Positions 5,187-5,191 of a stretch of 5,191 nt of DNA are shown piece by piece; the first letter of the stretch is position 1, and each line of letters begins with the position of its first letter. Source of the stretch: JBBDIK01 sp964640385 (GTDB taxonomy: Bacteria; Actinomycetota; UBA4738; JBBDHU01); the NCBI GenBank assembly GCA_964640385.1, contig CAZXFL010000060.1, forward strand, positions 1 through 5,191, read 5' to 3'. The translations under genes were made by a program, and so were the position numbers. Under the pieces are notes generated by a model that had not been told where the DNA came from, made no database searches, and saw only the letters and a program-made list of their open reading frames with translations.

Positions 5187-5191
5187 GGGGG

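Overview
The window is one tightly packed block of housekeeping genes, all read on the minus strand. In transcription order (right to left) they are rpsB (ribosomal protein S2), tsf (EF-Ts), pyrH (UMP kinase), frr (ribosome recycling factor), cdsA (CDP-diglyceride synthase) and the first ~224 codons of dxr (DXP reductoisomerase), which runs off the left edge. I found no mobile element, CRISPR array, tRNA, rRNA or defence gene.

The DNA is G+C-rich with strong G/C bias at third codon positions. Several traits point to a high-GC Gram-positive (Actinomycetota-like) bacterium. PyrH carries a GAPFFSTDT-type segment close to the actinobacterial GLPYFSTDT form, S2 has a long Ala/Pro/Glu C-terminal tail, and frr is followed directly by cdsA and then dxr with no uppS between. 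EF-Ts is the short ~200-residue form best known from Thermus rather than the ~270-residue form of Streptomyces and Mycobacterium, so a deep or uncultured actinobacterial lineage is my best guess. This placement is inference.

Layout: 5057-5191 is the rpsB leader, with an extended -10 promoter at its far end and several potential RNA hairpins. rpsB and tsf overlap by 4 nt (ATGA), tsf and pyrH are separated by a short gap holding a 12-bp tandem repeat, pyrH and frr overlap by 4 nt (ATGA), and frr and cdsA overlap by 1 nt (TGATG). A 49-nt gap with a small hairpin precedes dxr. The overlaps imply one polycistronic mRNA with translational coupling.

The genes link translation (S2, EF-Ts, RRF) to pyrimidine nucleotide supply (UMP kinase), phospholipid precursor synthesis (CDP-diacylglycerol) and isoprenoid synthesis (MEP pathway). 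This is a widely conserved growth-related cluster. The less ordinary points are a ~222-residue, extremely acidic, probably disordered N-terminal region on CdsA, an rpsB leader able to form mutually exclusive stems near its ribosome binding site, and an uncertain pyrH start where an in-frame repeat could encode a short Gly-Ala-Arg extension. I see no evidence of a wholly new biological system.
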